5,358 nucleotides of DNA from an uncultured Armatimonadota bacterium (lineage in GTDB: Bacteria > Armatimonadota > Fimbriimonadia > Fimbriimonadales > Fimbriimonadaceae), in contig CAMLEL010000198.1 of assembly GCA_946478935.1 (NCBI GenBank), positions 1 to 5,358 of the forward strand. Reading direction: 5' to 3'. Below the pieces are notes generated by a model. It saw only the letters and a program-made list of their open reading frames with translations, did no database searches and was not told the origin of the DNA. Positions 3,624-5,358 of this stretch are shown here, piece after piece; positions within the stretch are counted from its first letter, which is position 1, and each line of letters starts with the position of its first letter. The position numbers and the translations under genes are program-made.

Positions 3624-5358
3624 TTACCCTCGATCGGTGTTGGCCTCCTGAAGCAGTTCGGCAAGGTCGACAAGCCGAATTGCCTCGTCCGACACCTGCT
3701 TGATCGATGCGTCGAGCATGATTCGGCAAAACGGGCAAGCCAAAGCGATGGTCTTGGCTCCGGTTGCTACCAGTTCGGAAGCGCGCCGGGAAGCGGGTCG
3801 CTGCTCGGGCGGCTCCTCCATCCACATCCGTCCGCCGCCGGCTCCGCAGCACAGTGTCTTGCGACCATAGTGTTCCGGCTCATCAGAGCTGCTCGGAACG
3901 TGGGATGTGTCGTTAAGATTCGATTCTCGCCCCAGCAATGCTCGGGGTGCGTCAGCCTCGTTGTTCACACGGCCCAAGTAGCATGGGTCGTGAATCGCGA
4001 CTTCTCGCGCGGGGGCCTTGGCAGCAAGCAGCGCGCCTTTCGAGATCAGCTGTTGCAGCAGTTGGGTGTGGTGGAAGACCTCCAACTTCCCGTCAAACTG
4101 CCCATACTCGTTTTTGAAGGTATTCATGCAGTGCGGACATGCGGTGACCACCTTTTGGACACGATACTTTTCAAAGGTCGCGATGTTGCCCATCGCCCTT
4201 TCCTGGTAGAGGAACTCCTCACCAACTCGCCGAGCCGGGTCGCCCGTACAAGCTTCCTCTTGACCCAGGCAGGCAAACTTGATCCCTGCCTTTTTGAGCA
4301 GATCTGCCACAGCCTTGGTGGTCTTGATCGCTCCGGGGTCCGTAGCGCCCGCACATCCGACCCAAAACAGATACTCAAACTCGACGCCGTCGCGACAAAG
4401 CGGAATGTCGAGACCCTCCATCCACTTTTCACGTTCGGCTGCCGGTTGGCCCCAAGCGTGGCTGGTTGAGGCGGTTTGGCGGAGCATCGTGGCGGCCGTG
4501 CCGCTCAGCCGCCCTTCCGCCACGAGTAGTCGCCGAGCATCGACGATCATGTCGACGTGGCGGATTAAGACAGGACACGCCTCAACGCAGGCATTGCACG
4601 TGGTGCATTGCCAGAGCGCTTCCTCCGAGACGGCTTCCGCTACTTCTCGGCCGTCCGTCATTGCGGCCCGGATGTCCTGAACGACAAGCTTCGGATTCAG
4701 TATTTTGCCCACCCGGTTTGCCGGACAGACCTCCGTACAGCGGCCACACTCCATACAAGCATCGAGCGACATGAGGTGCCACCGCGAGTAGTCCTTCGCG
4801 AACTTCACCCCGATCTGCTCGGTCTGCTCCACCTCTTCCATCGTGATCGGCTTCAACTCACCCCAAGGCTGATCAGGCTTGCCGGCCGTCGATGCGATTG
4901 CCATCACGATGTGACGAATGCGCATTTGCGGAATGACGGCGAAGAACAGGAAAATCCATGCCATGTGGAACCACCACACGAACTGGTACATCGGGATGCT
5001 TTGCGCGGGAAGCGCCTGCGCCAAGGCATAGCCAACCACGGAAGCGCGGTCCCATTCCTTGGGTTCCAAGCAGATGCGCGCCGCTTCCAGCCAATACCCC
5101 GTGATGGCAACGATCAAGATCAACCAAAGCGTGGCGTAGTCCCGCCAATCGGTCGTCAAGAACGGGTGTTTCGGACGACGAATGAGCGCCCACACGAGTC
5201 CAACGACCAAGAATAAGCCCATGACGTCGAAGAAGAACTCGTACGCCAGGTAGTACGCACCCTTATGCCAGTTGGGAATCCCGATGAGGGGAGCGTAGGT
5301 TGCAGCTGCCAATAAGCTCGTCGCCACGAAGAGCGCCACAAAACCATAGAAAATCAGC
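3624..5358 (-). CDS. Membrane Fe-S oxidoreductase, HdrD/GlpC-like with NarI-like N-terminus (ETF:menaquinone oxidoreductase type), 5'-truncated
   Basis: About 577 codons are present. The frame stays open to the window edge and the residues before the GTG at 5339 (LIFYGF) continue a membrane helix, so the real start lies outside. Counting from that GTG: a four-helix NarI-gamma-like membrane part (to about 140) carries H125 and H143, whose 18-residue spacing equals that of the last two haem ligands of NarI, suggesting haem b. Two [4Fe-4S] motifs follow, C195xxCxxCxxxC205P and C245xxCxxCxxxC255P. Two CCG-type domains come next: C329, C364, C401, C404, and C453, C497-C498, C535, C538. This order matches heterodisulfide-reductase D-like proteins and the EMO proteins that pass electrons from ETF to menaquinone in beta-oxidation. 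Donor and acceptor here are inferred; no etf or acyl-CoA dehydrogenase gene is in view. The first CCG motif reads C-T-G. It appears to be followed in the same operon by ispE. Confidence 0.9.
   Translation of the reverse strand, partial: LIFYGFVALFVATSLLAAATYAPLIGIPNWHKGAYYLAYEFFFDVMGLFLVVGLVWALIRRPKHPFLTTDWRDYATLWLILIVAITGYWLEAARICLEPKEWDRASVVGYALAQALPAQSIPMYQFVWWFHMAWIFLFFAVIPQMRIRHIVMAIASTAGKPDQPWGELKPITMEEVEQTEQIGVKFAKDYSRWHLMSLDACMECGRCTEVCPANRVGKILNPKLVVQDIRAAMTDGREVAEAVSEEALWQCTTCNACVEACPVLIRHVDMIVDARRLLVAEGRLSGTAATMLRQTASTSHAWGQPAAEREKWMEGLDIPLCRDGVEFEYLFWVGCAGATDPGAIKTTKAVADLLKKAGIKFACLGQEEACTGDPARRVGEEFLYQERAMGNIATFEKYRVQKVVTACPHCMNTFKNEYGQFDGKLEVFHHTQLLQQLISKGALLAAKAPAREVAIHDPCYLGRVNNEADAPRALLGRESNLNDTSHVPSSSDEPEHYGRKTLCCGAGGGRMWMEEPPEQRPASRRASELVATGAKTIALACPFCRIMLDASIKQVSDEAIRLVDLAELLQEANTDRG

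Noticed and set aside
3870..4469. Plus-strand open frame of 199 codons.
   Set aside because: It lies entirely opposite the Fe-S oxidoreductase, whose cluster motifs show it is the real gene; the translation has no recognisable domain.
4608..5216. Plus-strand open frame of 202 codons.
   Set aside because: Antisense shadow of the membrane part and first Fe-S motif of the oxidoreductase; rich in H, R and P in the way shadow frames of GC-rich genes are.

Overview
The window looks like ordinary bacterial chromosome, densely packed and of moderately high GC (mid-to-upper 50s percent by eye). I saw no tRNA, rRNA, CRISPR array, insertion sequence or prophage gene. Three start codons sit only 6-9 bases downstream of good -10-like hexamers and lack a usable Shine-Dalgarno, which suggests leaderless transcription. 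Leaderless starts, IspE (the MEP isoprenoid route), a DUF4434 TIM-barrel protein and a menaquinone-type electron-transfer protein together fit a Gram-negative-like or deep-branching lineage. Armatimonadota (Fimbriimonadia-like) is my best guess at low confidence; a marker-gene phylogeny would be needed.

Layout: (1) positions 2-838, plus strand: the C-terminal three quarters of PurK, its start lying before the window. (2) 826-1062, minus strand: a 78-residue mono-cluster ferredoxin-like protein (PF06902/YjdI type), whose end overlaps the end of purK by 13 bp. (3) A 37-bp divergent promoter region. (4) 1100-2020, plus strand: a DUF4434 glycoside-hydrolase-like TIM barrel. (5) 2061-2333 and 2330-2530, plus strand: a two-gene unit with its own promoter, encoding a 90-residue double-pass membrane protein and a 66-residue zinc-ribbon protein joined by an ATGA overlap. 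(6) 2527-5358, minus strand: an apparent operon read from right to left. It holds a large membrane Fe-S oxidoreductase (HdrD/EMO-like, start beyond the window), then ispE, then an 84-residue protein that resembles a free-standing C-terminal domain of AMP-forming acyl/aryl ligases.

Most of the named functions are housekeeping: purine synthesis, isoprenoid precursors, and electron transfer to the quinone pool, perhaps from fatty-acid oxidation. No single pathway links them. The points most worth a second look are the orphan adenylation-C-like domain behind ispE, the face-to-face leaderless promoters at 1063-1099, and the altered first CCG motif of the Fe-S oxidoreductase. There is no gene-free stretch longer than about 40 bp.
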